From: an uncultured Cocleimonas sp. | GTDB taxonomy: Bacteria > Pseudomonadota > Gammaproteobacteria > Thiotrichales > Thiotrichaceae | Assembly: GCF_947495625.1 (NCBI RefSeq) | Contig: NZ_CANLZW010000011.1 | Span: 62,001-126,000, forward strand | Reading direction: 5' to 3' | DNA length: 64,000 nucleotides | Shown: one piece after another, positions 36,099-44,654 of the stretch | Position numbering within the stretch: position 1 is the stretch's first letter | How the letters are laid out: each line of letters starts with the position of its first letter | Program-made: the position numbers and the translations under genes | Notes under the pieces: model-generated | What the model was told of the DNA's origin: nothing | The model's input: the letters and a program-made list of their open reading frames with translations, nothing else | Databases searched by the model: none

Positions 36099-37268
36099 AT
36101 GAAACGAACATGGCGTTGGTTTGGTAAAAATGACCCTATCTCTCTTGAAAATATTAAACAAGCGGGAACTCAGGGTATTGTCAGTGCACTTCATGATTAT
36201 CCCGCGGGGAAAACGTGGCTTAAAGAAGATATTCTAGAACACAGACAACAGATTGAATCTGCAGGTTTAACCTGGGATGTCTGTGAATCGATCTGGATGA
36301 GCGATGAGATAAAACTCAAAGGCGCCTCAGCAACAGAAGAAGTAACAGCCTGGAAAGAAACACTCAAGAACCTTGGTGAAGCTGGTATCAAAACAGTCTG
36401 CTATAACTTTATGCCAGTCGTTGATTGGACTCGTACTGACCTGGAGCATTCGCTTACCGGCAAAGGCATTGCGTTACGCTTTGATATGATCGATTTCGTC
36501 GCATACGATGTTTTTGTGTTGAAACGCCCTAATGCTCATCAGGACTATGAAGAATCGACTGTATCCCTAGCGAAACAAAGACTCGCCGAAAAGTCTGTCG
36601 AAGAAATAGCGCAACTGGAAAAGAATATCATTGCAGGTTTACCGGGTGGTGCAGAAAGTCATGGTGGCGGTGAATTCTCAAAACGCATCGCAAATTTTGA
36701 CAGCTTAAGTGACAACGATATGCGTGATAATTTAGTCTCATTTCTTGAAGCTGTCATTCCAACTGCCGAAAAATATGGAATAACATTGGCGATTCACCCT
36801 GATGATCCACCGTTTCCCCTATTTGGTTTACCACGAATTGTATCTACAGAAAATGATCTGGATTACCTATTCGAGACAGTACCAAGCCCCGCGAACGGAC
36901 TCACGTTTTGTGTTGGCTCCTTTGGCTCTCGTCCCGACAATGATTTGGTTAAAATGGCAGGCAAATACGCAGATCGTATTCATTTCACCCATCTTAGAAA
37001 TGTGATTCGTAACAAGGACGGTTCGTTCTATGAGGCAGAACATTTAGAAGGTGATCTGGACATGATCGCTATTATCAGAGCTTTGCTAACTGCTGAGTCG
37101 CACGAGTCCAGAACGTCTGAAATATTTATGAGACCTGATCACGGACATTTACTCGAATTTGAAAAAGATTCTAAAGTTAATCCGGGTTATTCGTATTTAG
37201 GCCGCCTAAAAGGCATGTCGGAGCTTCGTGGCGTTATGCAAACCGTAGAGCATTTTACTGCCGCATAA
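36099..37268 (+). CDS. uxuA: Mannonate dehydratase
   Basis: A 389-residue enzyme that dehydrates D-mannonate to 2-keto-3-deoxygluconate. The start MKRTWRWFGKNDPISLENIK is the UxuA signature. Further family segments are GTQGIVSALHDYPAGKTW, LAIHPDDPPFPLFGLPRIVS with metal/substrate histidine, FCVGSFGSRPDNDL and IHFTHLRNV. Length matches E. coli UxuA. It is the third gene of the gntR-kdgK-uxuA operon. A bulged hairpin with T-tract follows. Confidence 0.95.
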   Translation: MKRTWRWFGKNDPISLENIKQAGTQGIVSALHDYPAGKTWLKEDILEHRQQIESAGLTWDVCESIWMSDEIKLKGASATEEVTAWKETLKNLGEAGIKTVCYNFMPVVDWTRTDLEHSLTGKGIALRFDMIDFVAYDVFVLKRPNAHQDYEESTVSLAKQRLAEKSVEEIAQLEKNIIAGLPGGAESHGGGEFSKRIANFDSLSDNDMRDNLVSFLEAVIPTAEKYGITLAIHPDDPPFPLFGLPRIVSTENDLDYLFETVPSPANGLTFCVGSFGSRPDNDLVKMAGKYADRIHFTHLRNVIRNKDGSFYEAEHLEGDLDMIAIIRALLTAESHESRTSEIFMRPDHGHLLEFEKDSKVNPGYSYLGRLKGMSELRGVMQTVEHFTAA

Positions 37269-37278
37269 AATCCTAATT

Positions 37279-37307
37279 CAGATCACTGAAAAATAGTGTC
37301 TGTTTTT
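37279..37307 (+). terminator. Terminator after uxuA
   Basis: CAGATCACT (37279-37287) pairs with AGTGTCTG (37295-37302) with one bulged T, followed by TTTTT. It lies between convergent uxuA and the SMP-30 gene. Confidence 0.65.
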
Positions 37308-37311
37308 ACGT

Positions 37312-38214
37312 TTAGCTTGCTGAGAAATTCATTCTTGGTAATTCTATACCCGTAACACCTGGCACTTTTAACGCAAATAAACCACCAGCATTGGGCTGGT
37401 GTGTACCTTCCGTAATATCCTCACCCAGTGATGTCACATACAATATATCCATATCTGAGCCACCAAAAGCTATGCGAGTTGGCTTTTCAACAGGGAACTC
37501 AATCTTCATATCGACTTTTCCCTCAGGTGTAATACGCACCAATTCCCAGCCACTAATTCCCGCCATCCAGTAGCACCCATCTGCATCGATAGCCGCACCA
37601 TCCGGTCTTCCATCTAATTCTTTGGTATCAAGAAATACTCGCTTGTTAGACCAAACGCCGTCATCCAAATCATAGTCGTACGCCCAGATAGTTTGAACAG
37701 CAGCAAACGAATCTGAAACATAAGCAGTATCTCCATTTGGTGAAAACGCCATGCCATTGATAATATGAAAACCACTCATAACCGCATTAACCTCAAGCTC
37801 ACTGCTTAATGAATACATCGTGCCGGAAGGGTCATTGACGTGATCACCATTGGTGCGCATTGTTCCTGCATAAAAGCGCCCTTTTAAGTCAACGCTACCA
37901 TCATTAAATCGTTGATTAATCGATGAAACATTTGGTCCACTCAATAGTAATTTATGTTCAGTATCGGGGAAAAACTCATAGAATCCGGAAGTCAGGGCTA
38001 ACACCAGAGACGCTCGACCTGTCAGGGCAAAACAACCCAAGGCTTCACCCATATCCCAGCTTTTATTTGTATTATTAGCGGGATCAAAACAATGTAGAAC
38101 ACCTGCAGAGATATCAACCCAATATAGAACTTGTTGCTGTGAACACCAGATAGCACCTTCGCCAATCTGAGCCTTAGCATCTAAAACACAATCAATCGGC
38201 AATGACATCTTCAT
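37312..38214 (-). CDS. SMP-30/gluconolactonase-family lactonase
   Basis: A 300-residue beta-propeller lactonase. The Ca-binding Glu is in AQIGEGAIWCSQQQVLYWVD (near residue 19), the Asn/Asp sites in INQRFNDGSVDLKGRFYAGT and NGMAFSPNGDTAYVSDS, and the later Asp in DGRPDGAAIDADGCYW. It would open an aldono- or uronolactone to the free acid before dehydration. It is convergent with uxuA and divergent from the SDR at 38565, sharing a promoter region with phased TTGTAA sites. Confidence 0.88.
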   Translation of the reverse strand: MKMSLPIDCVLDAKAQIGEGAIWCSQQQVLYWVDISAGVLHCFDPANNTNKSWDMGEALGCFALTGRASLVLALTSGFYEFFPDTEHKLLLSGPNVSSINQRFNDGSVDLKGRFYAGTMRTNGDHVNDPSGTMYSLSSELEVNAVMSGFHIINGMAFSPNGDTAYVSDSFAAVQTIWAYDYDLDDGVWSNKRVFLDTKELDGRPDGAAIDADGCYWMAGISGWELVRITPEGKVDMKIEFPVEKPTRIAFGGSDMDILYVTSLGEDITEGTHQPNAGGLFALKVPGVTGIELPRMNFSAS

Positions 38215-38564
38215 AGGTCTCGTCTCTTAATATCTTAAAAATAAGTCAACGTTTTAAATTACTGTTCGCAAACCTTTCGGCAAAGTGATTTTAGTCGACG
38301 ATTCTTTTATACCGCCTTTTTATAAAGCTGTCACCATTTTGTAATTAATTTGTAAATGTTGTTGTAAATATTTGCATTTTACTCAAACCGCACTAGAATA
38401 TAATGATCAACAAATTTGAATAATAATAAATTAATACAATCGGTACAGTTGCCTGCTTCAAAAGAAGGACCTGAATCAAAACACTATAACTAGCTTTATC
38501 AAATATAAATCCCGAGCTTAGTTAATTTAAATAGTCATACGAACAAGACGAATAGGAGTCAGAA
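38215..38564. other. 350-base divergent promoter region (lactonase / SDR)
   Basis: AT-rich, no ORF. It contains the third phased TTGTAA array at 38339-38377 and a good ribosome site (AGGAG) before the SDR start. Confidence 0.6.
38339..38377. promoter_or_regulatory. Phased TTGTAA array, lactonase/SDR promoter region
   Basis: TTGTAA begins at 38339, 38350 and 38362, with a degenerate TTGCAT at 38372. Spacings are 11, 12 and 10 bases, close to one helical turn each. Like the dctP array, it ends in a TTGCA variant. Confidence 0.62.
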
Positions 38565-39311
38565 ATGAATATGAAAGGAAAAACAGCAATCGTAACAGGC
38601 GGCGGACGTGACATCGGACGTGCATGTGTGATGCGTTTAGCAGAAGCCGGAGCAAATGTAGTAATCAACTACCACAGTAGTAGCGAAGGTGCTGACTCTG
38701 CCGTATCAGAAATTGAAGCTGCAGGCGGAAAAGCAATTGCCATCCAGGGCGACATGACAAATCAGGCAGATGTTGACGCTTTGGTTGCTAAAACCGTTGA
38801 AACATTCGGCAGCATTGATTCATTAATCCACGTAACAGGTGGTTTAGTTGCTCGTAAGACAACTGAAGAATCAACACTTGAACATTGGAACACGGTAATG
38901 TCTTTAAACTTAACGTCTTTATTCATGACCGTTAAAGCGTGTACACCTCACATGGGTGAAGGTAGCTCAATCGTTACGTTTGCTTCTCAAGCAGGCCGTG
39001 ATGGTGGTGGCCCTGGTGCTACAGCTTATGCTGCATCTAAAGGTGCAGTAATGACTTACACACGTGGTCTGGCAAAAGAGTTAGGACCAAAAATTCGCGT
39101 AAATTCATTATGCCCGGGCATGATCGATACAGATTTCCACAACATCTTTACCAAAGATGAAGTACGCCAACACGTTGCTAATATCACGCCACTAAAACGT
39201 GAAGGTACTTCTGAAGAAGTCGCCAACCTAACTGTATTTTTAGCCTCAGATGAAGCGTCTTTCATGACTGGAAATAACGTTGATATCAATGGCGGCATTT
39301 CTTTCTCTTAA
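38565..39311 (+). CDS. SDR oxidoreductase, candidate uronate/DEH reductase
   Basis: A 248-residue classical [23 protein letters not shown] (cofactor loop), VTGG in place of the usual [15 protein letters not shown] with catalytic Ser, and [18 protein letters not shown]. The C-terminus [19 protein letters not shown] is standard. Sequence alone does not give the substrate. Context suggests reduction of a keto-uronate, such as fructuronate to mannonate, or 4-deoxy-hexoseulose uronate to KDG, either of which would fill a gap in the pathway. It has AGGAG seven bases upstream. Confidence 0.8.
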   Translation: MNMKGKTAIVTGGGRDIGRACVMRLAEAGANVVINYHSSSEGADSAVSEIEAAGGKAIAIQGDMTNQADVDALVAKTVETFGSIDSLIHVTGGLVARKTTEESTLEHWNTVMSLNLTSLFMTVKACTPHMGEGSSIVTFASQAGRDGGGPGATAYAASKGAVMTYTRGLAKELGPKIRVNSLCPGMIDTDFHNIFTKDEVRQHVANITPLKREGTSEEVANLTVFLASDEASFMTGNNVDINGGISFS

Positions 39312-39345
39312 TACGAAAATTAAGAAAATATAGCATTAAAGTTAA

Positions 39346-39406
39346 GAGGGGGGGGGATCTAGAGTGATATACAACACTCACCCCCCTACTTATAGGCGCT
39401 TTTTTA
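39346..39406 (+). repeat. Dispersed element, copy 9, with upstream pairing G-run
   Basis: The element is ACTCACCCCCCTACTTATAGG-like at 39377-39397 followed by CGC and a six-T tract. Just upstream, a nine-G run (39346-39354) can pair with the C-run, and GAGTG (39360-39364) pairs exactly with CACTC (39375-39379), giving a compound hairpin. It follows the SDR gene in the same direction. Confidence 0.75.
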
Positions 39407-39505
39407 TCCATCTCATACAAACCTCATTCTTCGATTTAATATCATTTCAGTTAGATTGGTCAGAAAAGACAATAGAAACATCAATTCATATTAAGGTAGA
39501 ATCTT

Positions 39506-40147
39506 ATGAGTAATAATTCATTATCACCACAAGAGATAATGTCTCTCTCCCCAATCATTCCTGTGATTGAAATTGATGATGTTTCACAATCGATTAATCT
39601 GGCAAATGCCCTCATAGCTGGTGGCATCAACGTTTTAGAGATTACTCTACGAACAGCCGCAGCTATCGATGCGATAAGCCTGTTGGCTAAAGAAGTTCCA
39701 TCAGCAGTTGTTGGAGCTGGTACTGTATTAAATCCCACAGATCTTGCAAAAGTCCGAGATGCTGGCGCTTCATTCGCTATCAGCCCAGGCTGTACTGACT
39801 CATTATTACAAAGTGCAAAAGACATTAACTTCCCACTTATTCCGGGCGTTTCAACAGGCTCAGAAATAATGAATGGACTTGATTTAGGTTACACGCACTT
39901 CAAGCTATTCCCAGCAACTAGCGTTGGTGGAATACCCTTATTGAAATCATTTTCTGGCCCATTCCAGCAAGCAAAATTCTGTCCAACGGGTGGCATCAAT
40001 GAAGACAATTATTTAGATTTCCTAGCACTAGATAACGTACTCTGCGCTGGTGGTAGCTGGGTTGTTCCAACTCAATTAGTGAGATCAGGTGACTTTAATA
40101 AAATCACTGAAATAACCGCATCTGCTTTAGCTAAATTGAAAAATTAG
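39506..40147 (+). CDS. eda: KDPG/KHG aldolase
   Basis: A 213-residue class I aldolase that splits KDPG to pyruvate and glyceraldehyde 3-phosphate. PVIEIDDVSQSINLANALIAG begins the barrel (quoted from PVIEI); the catalytic Glu is in NVLEITLRT, and the Schiff-base Lys in THFKLFPATSVGG. AVVGAGTVLNP and KFCPTGGIN are phosphate/substrate loops. It completes the route from KDG to central metabolism. The dispersed element copy 10 begins right at its stop. Confidence 0.93.
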   Translation: MSNNSLSPQEIMSLSPIIPVIEIDDVSQSINLANALIAGGINVLEITLRTAAAIDAISLLAKEVPSAVVGAGTVLNPTDLAKVRDAGASFAISPGCTDSLLQSAKDINFPLIPGVSTGSEIMNGLDLGYTHFKLFPATSVGGIPLLKSFSGPFQQAKFCPTGGINEDNYLDFLALDNVLCAGGSWVVPTQLVRSGDFNKITEITASALAKLKN

Positions 40148-40180
40148 AAGGTCACCCCCTACTTATAAGGTATTTTTTCT
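40148..40180 (+). repeat. Dispersed element, copy 10
   Basis: AAGGTCACCCCCTACTTATA then AGGTA and a six-T tract, starting at the eda stop codon. It has five Cs instead of six. Confidence 0.8.
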
Positions 40181-40249
40181 CCACGAGTAGGTCTCATTTA
40201 AAAACCTGCTAGCCGTTTTACTATCTGTAATAACTGCTATCATGATTCC

Positions 40250-40780
40250 ATGCATCAATTACTACTCAACCGCGACATTTATGACGAAGTGATGGAAAAG
40301 CGCCTTCCAGAGGCTCGACGCTTTGTCTGGATCGTGACTGCGGATATCAAAGATTTACATCTGGATTCAGGACATGGATTCGAACCACTATTGGCTCTTT
40401 TATCCCGCTTGGTAGAAAGCGGCGTTGGTGTTCGCTTAATACATGCCAAAGAACCCGGACCACGTTTCAGAAAACACTTCGATGATTATCCTGAGCTATT
40501 TAAAAGTGAATTGTTTGATCGTATTCTTTGCCCACGCGTGCACACTAAAGCCATTATCATCGATGGTGTAGGTGCATTTGTCGGCAGTGCAAATCTAACC
40601 GGTGCCGGACTCGGTGCTAAACATAAAGACAGCCGAAACTTTGAAGCGGGATTCTGGTTTGAAGATCGCGAACAACTGGCAGAATTAATGGCTTGGGTCG
40701 ATTCACTTTATTTAGGAGAACAATGCGGCAATTGCCGTAGACGCGAATACTGCCCAGATCCTATTGATGAGATGAACTAA
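40250..40780 (+). CDS. Single-HKD phospholipase D-like protein with C-terminal Cys cluster
   Basis: A 176-residue protein. The HKD motif reads VHTKAIIIDGVGAFVGSANLTGAG (starting near residue 103), with His, Lys and the GSxN that supports phosphodiester cleavage. A single HKD implies a dimeric active site, as in Nuc-type endonucleases. The C-terminus has CGNCRRREYC (CxxCx5C), a possible metal or zinc site. No signal peptide is apparent, so it is probably cytoplasmic and could act on nucleic acid or lipid. It stands alone. Confidence 0.75.
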   Translation: MHQLLLNRDIYDEVMEKRLPEARRFVWIVTADIKDLHLDSGHGFEPLLALLSRLVESGVGVRLIHAKEPGPRFRKHFDDYPELFKSELFDRILCPRVHTKAIIIDGVGAFVGSANLTGAGLGAKHKDSRNFEAGFWFEDREQLAELMAWVDSLYLGEQCGNCRRREYCPDPIDEMN

Positions 40781-40829
40781 AACCGAGAAAAGTGATCTAC
40801 ACAGATCTCATATTAAAATCGGCTTATTG

Positions 40830-40860
40830 AAAAAAGTCGCTGAAAGTGGGGAGGTGACCT
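40830..40860 (-). repeat. Decayed reverse-strand copy of the dispersed element
   Basis: Read on the minus strand it gives AGGTCACCTCCCCACTTTCA then GCGACTTTTTT. The flanking AGGTCAC and the ACTTTTTT tail match other copies, while the C-run and TAG are mutated. It is the only reverse-oriented single copy I found. Confidence 0.6.
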
Positions 40861-41066
40861 GAAAAATCATTAACCTTGTGTTGATTTACCCTTACTGATT
40901 ATCAGATTAAAGATGTAAATCAGCAAAACATGCTGGATAATGATCACTTACTCTCTAAATTAATACTCCTAAGATAATTAAGGGGTATATAATAAAGTGT
41001 AGTCCCCCTCCCCCTCAATTTTTATCTAATTGCTCTATTACACTATTCTTTTAAGGAAGTCGCTCC

Positions 41067-41882
41067 ATGCAACAACTCACACCCGCCGGACAAAACATTG
41101 TTAATGATTTAGCCCAGCGCTACAACATCAGCCAGGAAGCAGTTATTCATATGCTTATAGCCGTCAACCAAGGTGGTGGCTCCATGGCCCAATTTAATTC
41201 CCCAGAACTCGGCGGATCAGGACAGTGGATGCGAGGCGGCATGACCATGGTCGGCGACATGTTCAATAACGGCTTAAAATCAACTGTTGATAATCTCTGT
41301 AATGAACTTTCAAATGCGCTAGTTAATACGCAAATGTTCCCGCCAGCACCTATTGGTTCAAAATCTAGCAACCAGTGGTGGCCTGCGGATCTTGGCTCTC
41401 CATTTAGTAGCGGCTCTCAAAATAATATTCGTTATGCGGTATTTCCTAACAGGCTTGCTATACAGCTTAACGGAGAAGTTACTGTGTATGACACGCTGGA
41501 TAACAATATTGGTGGTGTCAGCCAGCAACAAGGTGGAGATACTTCTCTCACCTTTAGCAGTCAGTATGGAACAATAGCTGTAAATAGCTTACCGATTATT
41601 TCTGGTCCGGGTTTAGCTCCTCAAAAGCAAACAAATTTTGTAGAAGCAGCTCCGATGAATAACCAGAATAATAATGCTACTAATGTAAATACTAATAATA
41701 ACGACGTGCCTGCTCCAATGCCCGAGCCCGCAGCTAACAATCTAAATAACTTATCTGTGGACAACGCTTCAACAGATGGAATTATCACGTTGATTGAAAA
41801 GATAGCGAAATTACACGAATCTGGCGCATTGACTGATGAAGAATTCAATACGAAGAAAAGTGAGCTTCTCGGGCGTATATAA
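41067..41882 (+). CDS. SHOCT-domain protein
   Basis: A 271-residue protein. The C-terminal SHOCT motif is clear: IEKIAKLHESGALTDEEFNT then KKSELLGRI (residues about 240-271). The N-terminal segment (VNDLAQRYNISQEAVIHML) looks like a small helical domain. A beta-rich middle is followed by an Asn-rich linker (about 190-225). SHOCT domains are short oligomerisation modules; the function is otherwise unknown. It is preceded by AAGGAAG and followed by the palindrome at 41931. Confidence 0.75.
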   Translation: MQQLTPAGQNIVNDLAQRYNISQEAVIHMLIAVNQGGGSMAQFNSPELGGSGQWMRGGMTMVGDMFNNGLKSTVDNLCNELSNALVNTQMFPPAPIGSKSSNQWWPADLGSPFSSGSQNNIRYAVFPNRLAIQLNGEVTVYDTLDNNIGGVSQQQGGDTSLTFSSQYGTIAVNSLPIISGPGLAPQKQTNFVEAAPMNNQNNNATNVNTNNNDVPAPMPEPAANNLNNLSVDNASTDGIITLIEKIAKLHESGALTDEEFNTKKSELLGRI

Positions 41883-41930
41883 ATCTCCGATTTATATATA
41901 CAGTTACGCAGAATAATTCTTAATACTAAT

Positions 41931-41961
41931 AAACCTAGTGAGATTAAATCTCACTAGGTTT
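41931..41961. promoter_or_regulatory. Perfect 31-base palindrome before glutathione peroxidase
   Basis: Arms 41931-41945 (AAACCTAGTGAGATT) and 41947-41961 are exact reverse complements around a single A. It ends 15 bases before the gpx ATG and just upstream of the AAGG ribosome site. It could be an operator, a translational hairpin or a terminator for the SHOCT gene; a weak T-run (TTT) makes the last less likely. Confidence 0.7.
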
Positions 41962-41976
41962 CCACAAGGCTTTACT

Positions 41977-42468
41977 ATGAGTTTTTACGATTTAAGCATC
42001 AATGATCCTGCTGGTAATCCGATCAACATGTCAGAATTCAAAGGTAAAGCTGTGCTGATCGTAAATACCGCCACCAAATGCGGGCTCACGCCTCAATTCG
42101 ATGGACTAGAGTCTCTGTATCAAAAGTACAAAGATAAAGGCTTAGTAGTTTTAGGATTCCCGTGTAATCAATTCTTAAATCAATCGCCAGAAAGCAATGA
42201 AACAGTTGTTGATGTATGCAGAATTAATCACGGTGTAACCTTCCCATTGACTGAAAAGATTGATGTTAACGGCAGTGATGCTGATCCGATATTTGTCTAC
42301 CTGAAAAAAGAACTCGGTGGGATGCTGGGCAGTACGATTAAATGGAATTTTACCAAGTTTCTAATTGCGCCCGATGGTAAACCATACAAACGCTTTAGCC
42401 CTAAGACTGAGCCAGAGGATCTGGAAGCAGATATTGTTGAAGTATTGAAAATGGTTGTGAAGGATTAA
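41977..42468 (+). CDS. Glutathione peroxidase family thiol peroxidase
   Basis: About 163 residues from ATG 41977; the longer frame would translate the palindrome. The peroxidatic cysteine is C35 in NTATKCGLTPQFDGL (Cys, not selenocysteine). The second motif GFPCNQFLNQSP and the third KWNFTKFLI supply the Gln, Trp and Asn of the catalytic tetrad. No signal peptide, so cytoplasmic. It reduces hydroperoxides using glutathione or thioredoxin. Confidence 0.92.
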   Translation: MSFYDLSINDPAGNPINMSEFKGKAVLIVNTATKCGLTPQFDGLESLYQKYKDKGLVVLGFPCNQFLNQSPESNETVVDVCRINHGVTFPLTEKIDVNGSDADPIFVYLKKELGGMLGSTIKWNFTKFLIAPDGKPYKRFSPKTEPEDLEADIVEVLKMVVKD

Positions 42469-42528
42469 TCCACTTTTTTATTACATAGTTTAAATCTGCT
42501 CCTTTAATAAGCAGAGGAATAAAAAACC

Positions 42529-43398
42529 ATGAATACAACGGTTTTAGCTGAAGGCAAAAACAGCTTTCCCATGTTACAAATCGATAACAATTACGCCACC
42601 GCATTGATCTCGCTATATGGCGCACAGGTATTATCGTTTAAACCAAAGTCGCAAATGCGAGAAATGTTGTTTGTCAGTGATAATGCCTATTATGAAAAAG
42701 GTAAAGCAATCAAAGGCGGCATTCCTATCTGTTGGCCATGGTTTGGAGATGACCCTGAAAACTTAGGTCGAACAGCGCATGGTTTTGCCCGAAACACGCT
42801 TTGGCATCATGAGAGCACAACATCAACAACAAGCGGTGAAACACAAGTTACCTTATGTTTAAACGATACAGAGACAACTCAAAAACTCTGGCCGCATGCA
42901 TTCAAACTCACTCTGCTTGTTACAATTGGAAAAACACTGAGTCTATCATTGCAAACAACAAACACGGGTAATGACGCATTTACTATTACTCAGGCTCTAC
43001 ATACTTACTTTGCCATTGGTGATATCAAACAAACACATGTTGCCGGTCTAGACAAAGTCCATTACATAGATAAAACGGTTAAGTCAGATACGCCTATAGA
43101 ACAGATGGGTGATGTTATTGTCGATCAAGAAGTGGATCGTATTTATACGGATGCGCCATCTGAAATCACCTTGTGTGATGAAAAAAATCAGCAAATCAAA
43201 ATTCGATCTAGCGGCAGTAAAACCACAGTAGTCTGGAATCCTTGGGCAGAGGGTGCAGCCAAAATGGGAGATTTAAGCGATGATGGCTATCAATACTTTA
43301 TTTGTGTTGAGACTGCCAATGCGGCATCAGATACTATTCAAATTGCGCCTCAAGAGTCATTTAAAATTGAAGTTGAATACACTGTTATCCCAAAATAG
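42529..43398 (+). CDS. D-hexose-6-phosphate mutarotase-like aldose epimerase
   Basis: A 289-residue galactose mutarotase-fold protein of the YeaD group. GGIPICWPWFGDDPEN near residue 64 is the group signature; HGFARNTLWH gives a sugar-binding histidine and ALHTYFAIGDI the second. FICVETANAA supplies the catalytic Glu region. It interconverts hexose-phosphate anomers. It is 60 bases after gpx and could share its transcript. Confidence 0.88.
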   Translation: MNTTVLAEGKNSFPMLQIDNNYATALISLYGAQVLSFKPKSQMREMLFVSDNAYYEKGKAIKGGIPICWPWFGDDPENLGRTAHGFARNTLWHHESTTSTTSGETQVTLCLNDTETTQKLWPHAFKLTLLVTIGKTLSLSLQTTNTGNDAFTITQALHTYFAIGDIKQTHVAGLDKVHYIDKTVKSDTPIEQMGDVIVDQEVDRIYTDAPSEITLCDEKNQQIKIRSSGSKTTVVWNPWAEGAAKMGDLSDDGYQYFICVETANAASDTIQIAPQESFKIEVEYTVIPK

Positions 43399-43456
43399 AC
43401 CTATCAGTCATAAATTTACAGTCAGTATTCTAAATGGGTAACACAACTTTTTGTAA

Positions 43457-43488
43457 TGACACCCCCCTACTTATAGGCACTTTTTTAA
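43457..43488 (+). repeat. Dispersed element, copy 11
   Basis: GACACCCCCCTACTTATAGG then CAC and a six-T tract, between convergent genes. Confidence 0.85.
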
Positions 43489-43531
43489 ACCATAACGATA
43501 ACCACAGCACTTCGATCAACAGATGGTAGCA

Positions 43532-44434
43532 TTACAAGTCTTTATCTATCTGAGTTAATTCACTCATTATTATTTGGTATTGCTCACGGCTCAGTAAATT
43601 ATCTAAATTGCTTGTCAGTGCTCCAATCTGTTTGCCAATTTTATCCAGTTCTGAATTTAGTAATGGACCTGAACCTTTTCTCGCTTGTTGTAGTTTTTCA
43701 CCAGCTTTTTTAAGCAAATTACTCAGCTTTTGCTTTCCAGCTTGGTCAGGCTTGCTATTATTTAATGCGCCAATCTCTTTCTGTAACTGGTGAATTTTAT
43801 TTACTGCTGAAGGATTAGCCACTTTTTTAGCTTCTTCCAGATAACTCAGCGTCAGCTTTATTTCTTCTTTGGCATTCTCATTATCATGGCTAACAAATAG
43901 CTCATGTTCCGCATAGTCAAAATGTAAGCGCGCATCTAGGATATATTTGTAAGACTCACTTGCTGACGATGCTTCATTCCATTGCTCTTTCATAGATTGG
44001 AGTTCATGTTCGACTAATGCAGTGCTACGATGCCATAAACGAGACAGTGTGCTTTCATTTTCATCCGTAGCATTACTCAGTTGCATTTCTAATTCTGCTA
44101 TTTCAGCCGACAGCTTTTTCGCTTCACTATTGCTTTTAGCATTCTTGCCAATTTGAGAACTATCCAGCCACTTTTTGGCTTCCTGTAAATTCTGTTTCAC
44201 TGACTCAAGATCACCTTGCTGGTAATGCTGCTGTGCCTGTTCCAGACTCTGTTGTGCCTTGGATATTGGATGACTGACTGGACTTGAAGCATCAATACTC
44301 AGGCTATTTGCTTCTTGATTAGTCTTTTGCTCTGCCGAAACAGAAGCACACCCCAATATAACTAGCAAAAATATAGAAAAGATTAAGCCAGCTTGCTGCT
44401 CTGATGAATGAGAATTTATCTTAAAAAAGCTCAT
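43532..44434 (-). CDS. Coiled-coil lipoprotein-like envelope protein, unknown
   Basis: A 300-residue protein. An N-terminal hydrophobic helix ends FLLVILGCASVSA, a possible lipobox with Cys near residue 29. The rest is Gln/Glu/Lys-rich and helical, with repeat-like segments (AQQSLEQAQQHYQQGDLESV, then EAKKWLDSSQ; ARLHFDYAEHELFVSHDNEN). This pattern resembles TPR-like or coiled-coil periplasmic proteins. I do not recognise the family. It stands alone between convergent and divergent neighbours. Confidence 0.6.
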   Translation of the reverse strand: MSFFKINSHSSEQQAGLIFSIFLLVILGCASVSAEQKTNQEANSLSIDASSPVSHPISKAQQSLEQAQQHYQQGDLESVKQNLQEAKKWLDSSQIGKNAKSNSEAKKLSAEIAELEMQLSNATDENESTLSRLWHRSTALVEHELQSMKEQWNEASSASESYKYILDARLHFDYAEHELFVSHDNENAKEEIKLTLSYLEEAKKVANPSAVNKIHQLQKEIGALNNSKPDQAGKQKLSNLLKKAGEKLQQARKGSGPLLNSELDKIGKQIGALTSNLDNLLSREQYQIIMSELTQIDKDL

Positions 44435-44654
44435 TTTTAACCCCGTTTGAAAATTGATGTTTACTGGATTTCACTTAATAGCGATCTACCAGAAAAAGAA
44501 AAGCAGTATAATATAAACAGAGAGGGCTTATTAAAGAAACAAGAGATACTTTAACCACTGTTGAAAGGTATAAATAGATACTAACCTGCCCTTGGATTTA
44601 ACTCTTTAGCTATACAAACACATTGGAATCCGGAATTCTCGAGGTTATCTCGCT

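Noticed and set aside
40996-41030. Pyrimidine-rich AGTCCCCCTCCCCC stretch as another element copy
   Set aside because: It has no TACTT core and no TAGG, so similarity may be chance in a C-rich tract.
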